A DNA stretch of 64,000 nucleotides. Source: Trichosphaerium sp. ATCC 40318. Lineage: Eukaryota; Discosea; Flabellinia; Trichosidae. Shown here piece after piece: positions 1 to 15,000 of the stretch. A program made the position numbers and the translations under genes. Below the pieces are notes generated by a model. It saw nothing but the letters and a program-made list of their open reading frames with translations, had not been told where the DNA came from and did not search any database. Position 1 is the stretch's first letter, and every line of letters starts with the position of its first letter. The DNA lies in contig JALMLS010000354.1 of NCBI GenBank assembly GCA_038496445.1, positions 310,001 through 374,000 of the forward strand, in the 5' to 3' direction.

Positions 1-3000
1 CTTTTTTTATCTTTTTTTTTATTTACAACATTCTTAGATTCAACACTCTCTATCGCCGTATTTCAGAGCTTTCCAACAAGAAAACTCAAGTACCCAGTAT
101 AGCGCGTCTAAGGAGTCAAAAGAGACTGGCGCACAGGCTATTACAAAAAAGATGGAAGACTTGGAGTTAGCGCTCTATAACTGTAAACTTAACTTACGCA
201 TTCCCTCTATTACACTAATGTGGGATCCAGAAGTAGTTCAGGCAGTAAGCAAGGTACAGTTCACAAAGTTGTTTGAGTATTATTCGCTAAAAATAACTGC
301 TTTTAAGGACGTGGATATCGATGATCTACCTTTTGCTTCTGATCCTTCTTTTTTAAACAAACTTCAAAAGCAAGCTACTGAGTGGACAAAGGATATTCAA
401 CGTGTTACAAAGCTTGAGCAGATTGATAATATGCCAGGAGACGCAACAACTTCTCAAGAAGTACAAAAAACAAAAAGCAATCTCTGTGTCACTAGGCTAA
501 TTTTGTGCGTTAGGTTCAATTCTGGATGGAGTTGTCGAGAGAACTTAGTCATATTTCTCTTCAGCTGAAGTCACGTGAAACCTTACTAACGCTTGCTATA
601 CTCAAGAGAGCAAGGCGTTATCAGGCAACTACTCCTTTTGATATGGATACCATTGGACTAAGATCTGCAACTAAAAAGTTGACAGCATACAAGCCAATAA
701 TGAAGGATCTTCCTATCTCAGAGTACGTAGAAGTTTCACAAGTACAAACTAAGCTAACGTTCTCTCAAAAGCCTTCTTATGTCACGTACAGTACCTCAAT
801 TAACGGCAGCAGTAAAGAAGATCTTCGAGCAATTGAAAAGTACAAAGACTCATCAATATCCAACAAAGAGATACCTCATGCTCATAGAGGTAAGCTTTTA
901 TCTTCTTCATACGTAAAATCCCTTTTGACGCTCTGTTTCAAGGCTATTTCCAGAGACGTTAAAACGAAATTGATAGAGATACTGCAGTACAAGCGTAAGT
1001 TTCTCGTTTTGTTCTTGTGTTCTTTCTTCTTTGGTTTCTAATCTCTTTTTGACTTAGAGCTCATGAGAGAACCTTTTGAAAGCTTCAAATCTAAAGTTTC
1101 AGAGTGCAATGTATTGTTTGCTTGTTGGGCAGAACAATTCAGTAGATTTAGAGAAATCTTAAGAGAGCTAGCACATAAACGACAGGTACACTTCCAGAGA
1201 CTCGTGTTTTTGATCTATTTTTGGAGGTTTTTGTAGCACTGACCTCAGAAATAGGAATATGATGTTGCTGTTCTCATCAATGCTGCTCATAAGTCTATGG
1301 AAATGCATCTCTACAGAATGTCTAAGTTCAGACACGTGAGTATTTCATACTTCTTCAGTTGGAAACTTATTTATTTAATAAGGATCACCACGCACTTGCC
1401 AGTGTAATTGAAAAGGTCTTAGTTCCTACGGAGGAGTTTGATCCTGCGCAGGATATAAGAAATGCATACAACCTTACTTGTCAAGCTGACGTATTCAATG
1501 ATACAAGGTAATCTCTTTTTCACGTTTATGACTATGCTTATTGATTTGTAGCGCTGATGCTTTGGTGTGGAATGAAGCCACAAAGAATTACGAAGATATT
1601 ATTGCAAAGGCAGAGATGAAAATAAAAGACGAGCTGAGAAACCGTCTTGAACATGCAAAGACTGCAACAGAAATGTTTCGTATTTTCGCAAAGTACAATG
1701 CTCTTTTCTTCAGACCGCGTATCAAGGTAAGAGGAATACATCTTGTGTGATTCTGTTTCTCATTTTTTTCACAACAGGGTGCTGTGCAGGAGTACCAAAT
1801 ACGGCTTATAAAGCGAGTTAAAGAAGATATTGAACGCCTTCATGATAGATTCAAAGGGAGGTATCATAACTCTCAAGCAGCAAAAATGTCACGTTTGCGT
1901 GATATCCCACCTGTATCTGGTGCGATTATATGGGCTAAACAAATACAACGTCACTTGGAGGTGAGAATTTCGTTCGCGAAACAAGAAACTGAGAATAGTA
2001 CTCAAAAGTTCAGAAGTTGAGTTTTTGTTTAGATTTACATTGAACGTGTTGAAAACGTTCTTGGTCAAGGATGGGTTTACGATACGGAAGGAATGAAGCT
2101 CAAAGAAGACTACACCAAGTTTTCTGCAAAGCTTGATACAGACAAAGTAAGTACCGATGAACAAAAATTTCGTGAGGTAATTGACTTTTTTTAGATATTT
2201 GACGACTGGGTGGAATCAGTTAAGCATAAAACGTTCGAAATAGGAAGTGCTATTTTCGCTGTTGTTGATAGAGATGACAAACTTCATTTGGAAGTGAATT
2301 TCGATCCAGAAATTATCATGCTTTTCAAGGGTAACAAGCACAAGCCTTTTCGGTTTTCTCGAATCTTCTACATATGGGATGGAATACTAACTATTTTTTT
2401 TAGAAGTACGCCATTTGCAAGGCATGGGATATCGTATCCCTATTGGTATTTCTCTTCTCGCTTCTGAAGGAAAACAAGTTTATCCTTACGCTGTGTCTCT
2501 CCGTGATATTATTCAGGCACGTGCCATGAAAATAACGTTTTGAAACCACAAGAAAAAGACAAGTTCGCTTACAGCAGTCTTATTCATTCCCTTTTTAGGC
2601 ATATGAAGAGACGTTACTGGATGTAGGAGAAGACATATCATTACTTCTTGCACAATACCAAATAGGAGTTCAAAAGTTGATAGAGCAAGGTATAGTGCTT
2701 GACTTCTTCTTGTTGAATTTTTATAGTTTATATTTTTAACTCGTTTTATAGGCGCTTCTTTGACATGGGAGGCCTTATCTCATCTTGATCCATACGTCAC
2801 TGAAATGTCAAACTGTGTATCAGAGTTTCAAAAGAAAGTGAGCGAAATAAGACAAAAACACAATGTTATCGATAGAGCTCTCGAAGTACGTAATCATGGT
2901 CAACTTAACTCCCCTTCTATTGTTTAACCGGATTCTAAAAGGAACTTGAAACATGCGAATTGCATCCTTTGGCTATGGCTGCACATTTGAAGGATATACA

Positions 3001-6000
3001 AGATACTATTGATAAACTCAACTTAGAAGACAACTCAAACTTGGAGTACTGGACAAAACAGTTGAACGCAAAGGTATAACATTCTTAAAAGTTCCCTTGT
3101 TTTACACTTTATAGGTCGAAGCTGTACTACTGACCAGGTTAAAAGGAGGCGTTGGTGACTGGATAGTTGCTTTTAAGAAGCAATCAGATCAAGCACAGTT
3201 GACGTTAACACCTTTATCAATGCAGTAAGTGTTTGGCTTTATGAATGAAAGATTTTTCTTATCTTCGTACTAGAACTGATAAAAAATCTGATTCAGTACC
3301 AGTTGTGATACAACCAGCACAGCATGAAATAGTGATCCGCGATCAGGTATGGATGAAGCAAAGGATTTAAGAGACTCAGACTGACGTAACTATTTAGACA
3401 ATGCAACTTGATCCACCTTTACCAGTTGCGAGAGAACTTCTTATGCAGAACTTCCATAGTTATCTCGGTGCTATCACAAAGCTTAATGTTATTGTAGCAA
3501 AGCGTTATGACCGTGTCTTGGAACAAGAAGACGATACAATGCCACAAGAAGAGACATACGCTCACATTGTACGAACACAATCACCTCCAAGCATTCGCAC
3601 CTGATTTTTTCTTCTAGCTTAAAAAGTTGGCTCCAGGAGTTCTTGAAGAGGCTTATGATCTTATATCTGGTAAACTAGATGAAGTGAGAGAGTATGTGGG
3701 TAAATGGGTTCAGTACCAATCGTTGTGGGATGTCGATCCAGGAAACCTTTACAGTCAACTTGGTACAGACCTCAAGGAGTGGAGAGATACTCTTATTGAG
3801 ATAAAACGTGGTCGCAGAACTTTCGATACATCAAAGCAATACAAGGCAATACAACCAGTTTACTGGTATGAATTATAAGTAATATTTTTGTATAGGACTT
3901 TGGTACTGTTGTAATACTTTATGGCAACGTACAATCAAGTGTTAACAACAAGTACGATTTCTGGCACAGAGATATTCTTTATCATTTTGGTCAACATCTC
4001 GGTGATGCTATGAAGACATTACACGTGCGTTAGAGTCACTTAGAAGTGTGTTTTATGGTAGCTAATATGCTGGTGTAGTCAAAAGTGTCAAGAAGTAGAG
4101 TTGATCTAGAAGACCAAACTATTGAAACCGCTTCAACAGCTCAAGCCCTTGAGCTAATCCTTCGTCTACAAGAACTTAAAAAGAGCGTAGAAGTACGCTA
4201 TTCTAAGTAATAGTCAAGTTTTTCTAATTTATTTTTACAAAAGGGATGGGGAAGCGATTTAGATGTGTACAGGACAGGTCAAGAGATTTTGATGAGACAA
4301 AGGTTTCAGTTCCCAAAAGACTGGCTTGAATTCGATATGGTCGAAGGAGAATGGAATGTTTTCATGCAAATCATGGATACAAAACTAAAGAAGCTTGACT
4401 CTGAGGTAAAGTTTTCTTCATCTGCCTTTTTTGAAAAGAAGCTCTTACTTTTGTTCATTGTTTAACACTTTCATGCTAGATGCCAACTCTGCAAAGGAAA
4501 ATCAATGAGGAAGGAAAGAGTTTGACTGAGTCTATCATGCTTCTTATTGGCGATTGGTCAGCTGACAAGCCTTTGGCAGGTGACTTAAAGTACGTTGTAA
4601 AAATGACTGTTGGTATCATTGATCGTTTACTAAATCCGCTTCACCTTCAGAGCATCTATTGCCATGTCCAGACTTTCTTCATTCTCTGAGCGTACTACAA
4701 AATTACAAAATGACTGGCAACGTGTATCCAAAGCAAAGCAAGTTCTTGGAATGGAAACAAAAGAAGGAAAAGATCGCTTAAAACCAGTTCAACAAGAAAT
4801 CAAAGATCTTCAAGAGATCTGGACAGAACTCGGTAAAGTATGGGAAGTTATTGACAAACAAAAAGAGGAATCATGGTCTGCTGTCCACCCTAGAAAACTA
4901 CGAACAGTCCTCGAAGCACAAATAGGTAACACGAAGATTTGTTTTCTTAATATTTTCGCAACTAATTTTTTCCGTGTTTAGATCACCTCAAATCTCTACC
5001 TAATCGTATGAGACAATACGCTGCTTATACACATGTTAACAGAACATTAAAAACGCTGCTTGATACTAACATGACTGTCAACGACTTGCACTCTGAGGTA
5101 TTTCTTCAAACAGCTAAAAACAAGTTTTCTTGTTTATTTTTTGCTAACTCATTCTGAAGGCTCTCAAAGACAGACATTGGCGCCTCATCAAGGCAGAACT
5201 TAAGGTTGACTGGGTGTTAACTGAGCTTACACTCGGTGATGTTTGGGATGCTATAATCTATAAGAACGCAAATGATTACTTCAGGGAGATTGTCACTAAA
5301 GCTCAAGGTGAACTCGCTTTGGAAGAGTTTATTAAACAAGTCAGAGAAACATGGAACAACTACGAACTTGATCTTGTCAACTATCAGAGAAAATGCGAAC
5401 TCATCAAAGGTAAGAAAACATGCAATCTTAACTTTATCTTACGTAAACACAAGGTTGGGACGAGTTGTTCGAAACAGTTGCAGACCACTTGGGCAGTATA
5501 GTTGGTATGTGCTTTAAACGTTTTATAGAGTTAACCATGGAATAGCCATGAAGAGTTCGCCTTTCTTCAAGGAGTTTGAGGACGAAGCAGAGAGCTGGGA
5601 ACAGAAGTTAAACAAAATACATGTAACTTTTGACACGTGGATTGATGTACAACGTAGATGGGTATACTTAGAGGTACATAACACATACACGCATCATCAC
5701 ATTCTTATTTCCTACTTAGAACATCTTTTCTGGTGCTGGAGACATAAGACGTTTGCTACCAAGAGAAAGCTCTCGTTTTGATTCTATTAACGCTGAGTTT
5801 CTATCTTTAATGCGGAAAGTTAGCAAGCTTAAGTTAGTCGTCAGTGTTGTTAACATTGAAGACGTTTTAAAGACTCTAGAGAGATTGAGCGACTTGCTAT
5901 CGAAAATCCAAAAGGCAAGCAGGATTTTTGATTTAACGATGAGCCTAATGTTAACGTTTCCTTTAGGCTCTTGGAGACTACCTTGAGAAGCAACGTTCAG

Positions 6001-9000
6001 CTTTCCCTAGGTTTTACTTTATCGGTGATGAAGATCTTCTCGAAATTATTGGTAACAGTGACGATATGTACGTCTTGGGGATTCGCACGTGGTGTCTAAC
6101 TTATGTCAAAACAGATTGAAAATTCAAAAACATTTGAAGAAGATGTTTGCTGGGCTTTCACAACTAGTACTATCACACGAAGGAGATATGATAGTAGGTA
6201 TTGCTGATGCAGTTGGAGAGCAGGTTGAGCTCAAAGAACCGATTACATTAAGCGTACGCCATTTTGTTCGTTGGGTGGTCACGTTTTTCTTAACTTCTTC
6301 TTGCAGGAATTGAAGTCAATAGATGCACGTCTGAAAGCTGTTGAGAGAGAAATGAGAAGAACTCTTGCTATTATGTCCAAAGAAGCTGTACACGAGATAA
6401 AATCTATTCGTGACGAAGTACAAAATTACCCAACAGCTTATCTAAAGATGGTTCAAAAATTTCCAGTTCAAATAGCTGTTCTTGTATCACAGGTACGCTA
6501 ACACTTCATCCTGTCTTACCTCATACATACAAAGATTGGATGGTGTGAGTCAATAGACAAATGCCTAGCTCAAGAAGATGCGTCAGCAGCAATCGAGGAC
6601 GAGCTAAAACTTACAATACGTACACTGAGTACACTTGCTGATCAAGTTATGCAAAACCTTGATGCAATCACTCGTAAAAAGTATGAACAGCTTATCACAG
6701 AAATGATACATCAAAGGGATGTATGCCGTAGGGTACTATTATTCAAAGCGAAAAAATCCAGCACGTGAATGTCACGTGATATTAATTTTATTTTAGTTAC
6801 TTAAAGACGGCATTGATTCTCCAACATCGTTTGATTGGCTGTCTGAGCTTCGTTTTTATTGGGACGACAGCTCTAAAAACATTCTTGAGAACTGTGTTAT
6901 TAAAATCGCAAATGCTTCGTTCTTTTACGGATACGAATACCTTGGCGTAGCCGATCGCTTGGTACGTACTTACCTTTTAGTTTCTTTCGCATATATTCAC
7001 TAATGATAATAGGTACAAACACCACTTACTGACAGATGCTTCTTGTCCCTTACTCAAGCAATGGAAGGTAGAATGGGTGGTAGTCCTTTCGGTCCTGCTG
7101 GAACAGGAAAAACAGAGGCACGTGCATATCTTTTTTCTTCAATTTAAACTAACCACAACAATAGACTGTTAAACAGCTTGGTTCACAACTTGGACGTTAC
7201 GTACTTGTATTTTGTTGTGACGAGGTAAACCAGTGAACACCACTCCAAGCGCATTTTTGACTTTCCTCAGGGCTTTGATTACCGTGCTATGTCTCGTATT
7301 TTCCTTGGTCTTTGCCGTTGCGGCGCATGGGGTTGCTTCGATGAGTTCAATAGGCTCGAAGAACGTATTTTGTCCGCTGTTTCCCAGCAGATCCAAACAA
7401 TACAGATTGCTCTCAAAAACAGAGCTGATACAGTTGATATGCTTGGAAGAAAAATAGACTTGAACCAAGACATGGGTATCTTTATTACAATGAATCCAGG
7501 CTACGCTGGTAGACGTAACTTACCAGATAATTTAAAGGCACATATTATTCACGTGTTCGATTACACTGACAGGTTTTGTGTTAGGCTCTTTTCCAAGGCA
7601 TTGCTATGATAAGACCAGATAGAAAGTTGATTGGTCAGGTCATGTTGTACTCTCAAGGTTTCAAAACTGCAGAGAGGCTATCAGGAAAGATTGTACCTTT
7701 ATTCAAGCTTTGTAAGGAACAGCTGTCTCCACAACCGCATTACGATTTTGGATTGCGTGCGCTGAAGAGTGTACTTGTACGTATTCTACTTAATGGGTTT
7801 TTGAAACATCACTAAAATACTCAGGTACGTGCTGGTAACTTAAAAAGGCAAATGATGGCTGATAAAGTTGGAACTGATGAAGAAGAAATTGAAGAACATG
7901 CTCTAGAAGATTGGGAGCAGGTACGCTAAGAAAGATTCAAAGATTATTGTCAGCCACATATTTATTCACTTTTTAGGATGTGCTTATTTCAAGTATCAGC
8001 GATACTATTGCTCCAAAACTTGTATCTGAAGATGTTCCTCTATTCTACAGTTTACTTTCTGATGTATACATATAACACAGTTATATAAAATTTTACTAAT
8101 GCACGTGTAGGTATTCCCTGGAGCTGATATCCAACCGTTCCAAGTAAATCAACTTTACGAAGAAATCATTAAGATTTGTAAAGAAAAATGCTTAGTCGCT
8201 GATAAGGTAACCCAAAAACCCGTGCTAAACCTGAAGAGAAAATGATAGGTTTACCGTAAACTAACGTGGTTTTATAGAATTGGGTATCAAAGATTCTTCA
8301 GCTTAACAAAGTGCAAACATTAAGTCATGGTGTCATGCTTGTAGGACCTGCTGGTTCTGGTAAAACAGAAGCATGGAGAGCTCTCGTTGAAGGTATAGAG
8401 AGAGTATCAAGTACGTCCTTTAACCTTGTGATGAAAGGATTAGTCAGTTTAACACTTATACGTAGAGATCAAGTGTGATACATACGTTATTGATCCAAAA
8501 GCTATTTCTAAAGATGAACTTTTTGGTACTTTGGATCCAACAACGAGAGAATGGACAGACGGTATTTTCACGTTTGTTCTTAGAAAGATAATTGATAATT
8601 TGCGTGGTGCGTATAACAATAACCAAATAATGTATCGCTTTCACAGCTAATATCATTTTAAGGTGAGATGGACAGAAAGCATTTCATTGTTTTCGATGGT
8701 ATGTGTTTTGGTGATTCTTTTTTTTGTCCTAACTTTGCACGTGCAGGAGATGTCGATCCAGAGTGGGTAGAGAATCTAAATTCTCTTCTAGATGATAATA
8801 AACTATTGACTCTACCTAACGGAGAACGTTTGGCTCTTCCTAACAACATTCGCGTTTTCTTTGAGGTAAACTTGTTTTATCCAAATTTCTTAAATATTGA
8901 CAGCACGTTGCAGGTTGAACATTTGAAATACGCTACTCCTGCTACAGTATCAAGATGTGGTATGGTTTGGTTCAGTGAGGACACCCTAGCTACAGAGGTT

Positions 9001-12000
9001 ATAATGACACAGTACCTCGATTCTCTTCGTTCAATACCAGTGACAGACAAGGTCGAATTTACAAACGCCTCACAAGATGAAGTTTCTCCTATAATTAAAA
9101 TACAAACTCAAATATCAGATATATTACAGCCTTTCTTCAAAGCCGGAGGCATTGTTGTACGTCTCGCAAACAAAACAATATTTACTTTCTTGAACCAATT
9201 GCCTAATTGATCTAGGACCGATCACTTCAACACGCTGCCTCTGCTACACATATCATGGAATTTGTTAGATTCCAGAAACTTTCTTCATTGTTATCCATCA
9301 TAAACGGAGGTACGTCACGTGTTATCGAAGTTTTTGGGTTTGTTTGTTTGTTTCACATCATGATCGCTCACAAGGCCCTTTCTCACTTTTTTTACAGGTA
9401 TTATTCAAATACTCAAGTATAATGCAACGAATTTTGATACCTGGTTATCGAAGGATATACTAAAACAGTACATGGAGAAACGTCTTATCTTTGCTATACT
9501 TTGGGGTTTTGCTGGTTCCATGTCTTTAAGAAACCGCGAAGAGTACAGTAGACACGTAGCATCTATCGCTCCAACAGATGTCCCTGACCCTAAGGGTCCT
9601 CCACTGATTGACTTTGGCCCAGATTTGACAACAGGAAAATGGGTACGCTCCACTTTCTAACAAGAGCTTTTGGACTAAACTTAGTTTGTTCTTCTAGAAA
9701 TTATGGTCAGATGGTATTGCTCAAGTTGATATTGATACACACTCTGTACTAAGACCTAATTGTGTTATACAAACTGTTGATACTACACGCCATGTTGAAG
9801 TACTTAGTTCATGGATTCAAGCAAGCCAACCACTTATTTTATGTGGACCTCCAGGTATGTTTCGTTTTCTTCAGTTTAGTAGTCGCGCAGGGTTTCTTAC
9901 TAACAACACTTAGGTTCTGGTAAAACTATGACTTTGGAGAGTACCCTCAGAGCTATTCCTGATCTTGAACTTGTTTCTTTGAACTTTTCAAGTGCTACAT
10001 CTCCAGAACTCATCATCAAGGTACTGTGATACTCACCCTCAACCCTGAATCATTTTGTTGCTCACTTTACAAACAGACTTTTGATCACCATTGTGAGTAT
10101 TCCAAGACACCAAAAGGAACTTTCCTTAAGCCTAGAAACCACAGTAAACGTCTTGTTGTATTCTGTGATGAAGTTAATTTACCTGAGAACGATCTTTATG
10201 GTACTCAAAAGGTAATAACATTTATAAGACAGATAGTTGAGCAAGGAGGATTCTGGCAACCTCAAGGCAAGTTAAAGATATCCTTCAGAAAATGTTCCTC
10301 CTTCTAACCTTGAAACAGAGCATATCTGGGTCAACGTCCAGAACATTCAATTTGTTGGTAAGTACATGCACGTTATGTTGTGAGTTTTGATAAGTTTTAC
10401 AGGCGCTTGCAATCCTCCCACAGATGCTGGTCGTGTTCAAATCACACCGAGATTTCTTCGTCATGCTCCTCTTTTATTTGTCGATTTTCCTGCACCTGCT
10501 TCTTTGAAACAGATCTACGGAACATTTAACAGAGCATGGATAAAGCTACTACCAAACCTAAAGCAATACGGAGACGCTGTTACTGATGTACGCCTTCAAA
10601 AATATCAGCTGCTCTTTTACTAATCGAGTGTTTAAAAAGGCAATGGTTGAATTCTACTCAAAGTCGCAGCAAAAGTTTACACCGGACTTACACGCGCATT
10701 ATATATACTCTCCTAGAGAACTTACTAGATGGATGAGAGCTATGTACAAAGCCGTAATACCTTGGGAAGGAACAGGAACCTTAGATGAGCTCGCAAGGTA
10801 ATCAACTTTTTTTACAAAAATAGAAATCTTACTTTGTTCCAAAAAGGTTGTGGGCACATGAAGGCTTACGTCTTTTCTCTGATCGCCTTGTCGAAGAAGA
10901 AGAACGTACATGGACTGCGGACTTAATAGACGAAGTAGCAAAGAAATACTTTCCAAGCATTTCTGATTCTACATTGAAAAGGCCTATTCTTTACTCAACT
11001 TGGCTAACAAAGAACTATCAATCTGTTGATCGTGAAGAGCTTCGTAAGTATGTTCAAGCAAGGCTTAAAGTATTCAATGAAGAGGAACTTGATGTCAAGC
11101 TTGTAATCTTCGACGAAGTATTAGATCACGTACTTCGTATCGACCGCGTTTTCCGTCAACCTCAGGTGAGATTTATTTTAAAATGCGAACACTGTGCTTA
11201 TTTATTTTAGGGTCACGCCTTACTCATTGGTGTTTCCGGTGGTGGTAAGACTGTATTGAGTAGGTTCGTTGCTTGGATGAATGATTGCGATTTCTTCACT
11301 ATCAAAGTCAACGCAAACTACGAAGCAGAAGACTTTGACCACGGTTAGATATTCATTGTTATCACTTTGTGTCTTATGTTTTTCTTAGATTTACAAGTCG
11401 TTATGAAGCGAGCTGGTGTTGATAGAGATAAAATATGCTTCATCTTTGATGAATCCAATGCAGTAGAGAGTAGTTTCCTCGAAGTATGGAAACTATCAAA
11501 CGAATCAATCCAACTAATTTTTTTCTAAATAGAGAATGAACACTTTGCTTGCTGGAGGTGAAGTACCTGGTCTATTTGAAGGAGATGAGTGGACATCACT
11601 TATGCATCAACTTAAAGACTCTGCTAATAAGAGAGTATGTATTTTAAGCGCTCGCTAAAAGTAATTTTTTGTGAAGGGACAAATGCTTGATTCTGATGAA
11701 GAGCTTTATGATTGGTTCTGTCAAGGAATTCGAAAAAATCTTCATGTCGTATTCACAATGAATCCAGCTAGTCCAGACTTTCATAATCGTTCTGCTACTA
11801 GTCCTGCTTTATTCAATAGGTGTACTTTAGATTGGTTTGGTGAATGGTCAGACACAGCGCTCTTCCAAGTACGAAACAGAAAGTTGCCTTCAGTTAAGTT
11901 GTTTTTCCAAAAAGGTCGGAGTGGCGTTCACTAAGGATATTGAAATACATGAAGATATTCGTAAAGCAACGATAGGATCACTTGTGTATACACACAATAC

Positions 12001-15000
12001 TATCCGTGAAGCAAACGAGAGATTGGCGAAGAAGGGTAGACATAATTTTGTAACTCCAAGGCATTACCTCGATTTCATCAAGCAGTTCAAATTACTAAGT
12101 ACGCAAGGATACAATCACGTGGTTCACTACAAATATTTAATTGCTTTGTTCATAGTCGATGAAAAACGAACAAAACTAGAAGAGCAACAACAACATCTTA
12201 ACACAGGTTTAAGAAAACTTTACGATACAGAAGAAAGGTGAGTCCAGTTCTCTTCTTGAAATATTTTTTTGTGACTCTTTTTCAAAGGGTTAAGATGCTT
12301 CAAGAGAGTCTTAGAGAAAAGAAACAAGAGCTACAAGCAAAGAACCTTGAAGCTAATACGAAACTAAAACAAATGGTTGCTGATCAACAAATTGCTGAAA
12401 CAAAGAAGCAAGAAGCTGAAAAGCTTCAAGTTAAAGTAGAAGCACAGAATGCAGAGATTGCTAGCCAAAAGAAATCTGCTTATGCTGATCTTGAGAATGC
12501 TGAACCAGCCCTTATGGAAGCAAAGAATGCAGTATCAGGCACGTCATTTCGAACAACTACATTTGAATAACAGATTCTTAAAGGAATTAAGCCTAAACAT
12601 CTACAATTTTTGAAGTCATTGGCAAGACCACCAGAGGCTATCAAAACTACACTGGAAGCTGTAGTGCTGCTACTAACAAAAAAGACAAAGGATTGGAAGG
12701 GAATCCGCGATGTTGTATTAAGCAAGGACTTTATTGGTGCGTTTTGGTTTAACGACTTGAGCTAACTGATTGTTAGCCCAAATTGTTGATTTTGACTCAA
12801 ACAAAATTGATAAAAAAACACGTGCAACGATAGATGCAAAATATATATCAGATCCTAATTTTACATATGAACGTGCAAACAGGGCTAGTGAAGCTTGTGG
12901 ACCTCTTGTTAAATGGATACGTTCAATAGTTGTATGTTTTCTTTTCATTTTTTTCAGAATTTTTTTTTATTCCCACGTGATTTGTTTATTGAATACTCGT
13001 TATTAGATGTACTCCAAAATTTTGCATAGTATCAAACCTCTTCGTATCAAAGTCGAGAGACTCGAAAAAGAGGGTGCAAAGCTTGCAGCTCAGCTTAAAC
13101 AAGTACAATCGAATGTTGATCAACTTCAGAAATCGATCGACACATATAAGGTTAGATTCTTTGTTTTATATCGCTTTATTCTCACTTGTGTCTTCTTTAT
13201 AGCAAGAATATGCTGTTCTCATTGGAGAGTGCGAGAAGATAAAAGAAGAAATGAATAAAGTAGAAACAAAAGTAACAAGATCTGTGTCGCTCTTGAAAGG
13301 ATTATCATCTGAGAAAGGAAGATGGGAAGATGAAAGTAAACAATTCGAGGTTCGAATAGAATTTGTCACGTAATACTTGCTATTGTTAGCTAACGATTAT
13401 AGGAACATATGTCTACTGTTGTAGGAGATGCTCTATTGTCCGCTGCTTTCCTAGCTTACGGTAAGTTTTTGTATGAACGTTTCACGTGATATTTACTTTT
13501 TTGCTCAACAGCTGGATACTATGATGAAGGATGGCGTGCTCTACTCATGAAAAAATGGGTTGGTCATCTAGAGAAGAGTGGCCTCAAATTCAAAAAAGGT
13601 TTGTCGATAGTTGAATACCTATCAACACCAGAAGAAAGGTAACATAAAAAACCTCACAAACAACTTCGCTTTTACAATCTAACATGTCTTTTAAGGCTTC
13701 ACTGGCAATCTGAACATCTACCAAATGATCCGTTATGTCTAGAGAACGCTATCATGCTTTCTAGATTCAATCGTTACCCTTGTCTTGTAGATCCAAGCGG
13801 ACAAGCCGGAAAGTTTATCATGCTTCACTACGCCGAGAAGAAAATCACAAAAACAAGTTTCCTGGACAAAGCGTTTATGAAGAACCTAGAGAGCGCCTTG
13901 CGCTTCGGAAGTACGCATTTTTTACGTCAACCTGGATTCATCTTTCTTAATTTTTTCTAGCTCCTTTGCTTGTTGAAGATGTTGAACAAATTGATCCAGT
14001 ACTTAATCCAGTACTCAATAAAGAGATCAAAAAGAGTGGCGGACGTATTCTTATCAGACTCGGAGATAAAGATGTCGATTTCTCTCCATCATTCGTTATT
14101 TTCTTGTCAACAAGAGAACCTAACCCTAAGTTCACACCTGGTACCTATCATTCTTTAAAACTAGTTGCCTTGTTGATTGTCCACTCTAGATTTATGCAGT
14201 CGTGTGACCTTTGTAAACTTCACCGTGACTCCGAACAGTCTACGTAGTCAGACTCTGGACGCTGCTCTTAAATCTGAGCAACCAGAAATGTACAGAAAAC
14301 GTATTGATCTTATCAAACTTCAAGGAGAATTCAAGGTAAGTACCATCTTGAAGAACAATGTTTATCTAAAAACTACTCTACAGGTGAAACTCCGAAATCT
14401 TGAGAAGGGTCTTCTGGATGAGCTAAACGCTATTGAAGGAGATATTCTTGAAGACGATAAAATCATTGGAACTCTAGAGGTACATTATTTCAAAAATATT
14501 TTGAAAATTAACAGTACTTCTGTAGAACTTGAAAACAGAGTCACAAGAAGTCAAGGCCAAGGTAGCTGAAACAGATCATGTCATGGAAGCCATTAGACAA
14601 AAAGGTACCAAAAATAACATGTTACTGCTCCATTGACAACCTTTAAGGACAATTGTATGCTTTATTGGCGAATGCTTGTTCAGAGATTTTCTTTACACTT
14701 GTTGAGTTGAATCGCGTACACTTCTTGTATCAATACTCATTGAATTTCTTCTTGGATGTATACAATGGCGTACTAGGTACCAGCGTCGCACAAAGCATGC
14801 CCAAGCAAATGGCTAACGTATTTGATTCAGAGAAACAAACAGGTTTAGAAAACGTAACTGAAATCGATGCACGTGTAAACCAATTACATGCAACTCTATT
14901 GGAAGAGATCTACAGTAAAGTATCGAGAAGTCTACTACAAGACGACAGACTATCTTTTGCTATCAGACTAGGCCAAATCAAGTACGTGAAGCACTACGAC

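Noticed and set aside
6271-6501. Separate coiled-coil gene
   Set aside because: It is an exon of the dynein heavy chain in frame with its neighbours; the upstream part of the frame is intron.
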